Below, piece by piece: positions 12,994 to 13,518 of a stretch of 13,518 nt of DNA (positions are counted from its first letter, which is position 1; each line of letters starts with the position of its first letter). A program made the translations under genes and the position numbers. The stretch comes from Clostridiales bacterium UBA1777. GTDB lineage: Bacteria > Bacillota > Clostridia > Oscillospirales > Oscillospiraceae. The stretch covers positions 1 to 13,518 of the forward strand of contig DCGN01000049.1 of assembly GCA_002315275.1 (NCBI GenBank), in the 5' to 3' direction. A model generated the notes under the pieces. It saw only the letters and a list, made by a program, of their open reading frames with translations. It had not been told where the DNA came from and ran no database searches.

Positions 12994-13518
12994 TCACTTT
13001 TTCCTGATCGGGTGTCTTATAACGGTCTTCCACTTTTCGGGGGCGACCTTGCGGGCATCGGAGAGATATATCTCGTGGTGCAGGCGGGCGGCGGAAAAGT
13101 CGTTTTCGTAGCCGTTCTGCTCGAGATAAGCGTTCATAATTTCGACCGTTGCGGGCTCATCATCAAACGGGCCGTGGTGCATTATCTGCACGCAGAGCCC
13201 CTCCTCGAGCGTGAGAAGCTCCGCACTTGAGCAATCGAGCTTTTTCTTCTTTTCCGCCGTTTCAACGGCCCAGTCGAAATCGGCCCTCGTGATGAAATCG
13301 GGCAGGCGGATAAGCGATATCCAGTTGTACGCGGCCTTACTCGAATAATCCACTCCGCCGTCGATACCGTCCTGCCACCAGAAGCCCTCGAGCGGCGGCA
13401 CAACGTAGTCATAGAAGCCCTCGATGCGGTGGTCCGTCATATAGCTCATCTTGAGCGTATATGCCACGGCGTACAAAACGCCGATGGCCTGCTTATAAGC
13501 GCCGCCCTCCTCGTTCGG
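12994..13518 (-). CDS. GyrI-like small-molecule-binding domain protein, 5' end beyond the window
   Basis: The frame is open to the last base of the window, so the gene is partial: 174 residues are visible, starting in PNEEGGAYKQAIGVLYAVAY. A TTG at 13476 can be read as a start but falls inside a conserved segment, so the true start lies upstream, perhaps some 30 residues away judging by family length. Recognisable family features (COG4832, GyrI-like) are YAVAYTLKMSY, GFYDYVVPPLEGFWW, the later HHGPFDDEP and the LHHEIYLSDARKVAPEKWKTVIRHP ending. GyrI-like (SHV-fold) domains bind small hydrophobic ligands in SbmC and in the C-terminal part of BmrR/Rob-type regulators; this protein has no visible DNA-binding domain and its ligand is unknown. 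It ends 13 bases from its terminator. Confidence 0.85.
   Translation of the reverse strand, partial: PNEEGGAYKQAIGVLYAVAYTLKMSYMTDHRIEGFYDYVVPPLEGFWWQDGIDGGVDYSSKAAYNWISLIRLPDFITRADFDWAVETAEKKKKLDCSSAELLTLEEGLCVQIMHHGPFDDEPATVEIMNAYLEQNGYENDFSAARLHHEIYLSDARKVAPEKWKTVIRHPIRKK

Overview
The window looks like chromosomal DNA of a GC-rich member of the class Clostridia (Firmicutes), probably a gut Oscillospiraceae-type bacterium. The reasons are the gene set (rhodanese-less ThiI, CinA, membrane-anchored HtrA, short CysE, RelQ-type alarmone synthetase, YdcF-like membrane protein), strong AGGAGG-type ribosome binding sites, sigma-A promoters with TTGACA/TATAAT-like boxes, and a palindromic intergenic repeat of a kind I recall from gut Clostridia. 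This is inference from gene content; no taxonomic marker gene is present.

Layout: (1) A minus-strand block reads thiI -> cinA -> htrA (3976 down to 95). It has a good promoter at 4018-4046, a thiI/cinA overlap and a terminator at 1-40. (2) Divergent from it lies a plus-strand cysteine unit: a strong promoter (4080-4108), a 19-codon leader ORF with seven Cys codons (4155-4214), a Rho-independent terminator (4248-4274), then cysK and cysE overlapping by one base, closed by a hairpin. This arrangement reads as a cysteine-sensing transcription attenuator and is the most interesting item in the window. (3) A strong promoter at 5957-5985 drives a two-gene ABC transporter: a 1006-residue duplicated FtsX/MacB-type permease and its ATPase. 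(4) mscL follows with its own promoter and terminator. (5) A small minus-strand membrane protein resembling a degenerate PAP2 phosphatase converges on mscL. (6) A plus-strand pair encodes a five-helix YdcF/DUF218 membrane protein and a RelQ-type (p)ppGpp synthetase. (7) A gene-free stretch, about 12721-12993, holds a nested palindromic repeat, a 7-bp degenerate tandem tract and a bidirectional terminator. (8) The window ends inside a minus-strand GyrI-like ligand-binding-domain gene whose 5' end is cut off.

How the genes fit together: CysE makes O-acetylserine from serine and acetyl-CoA, and CysK converts it to cysteine with sulfide. The leader peptide would let charged tRNA-Cys level decide whether transcription reaches cysK-cysE. 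The divergent thiI product uses cysteine-derived persulfide sulfur for tRNA 4-thiouridine (and in some organisms thiamine), so the divergent promoters join cysteine supply and cysteine use. HtrA, MscL, the ABC transporter, the YdcF-like protein and RelQ are envelope or stress functions; beyond adjacency nothing in the sequence proves that they cooperate.
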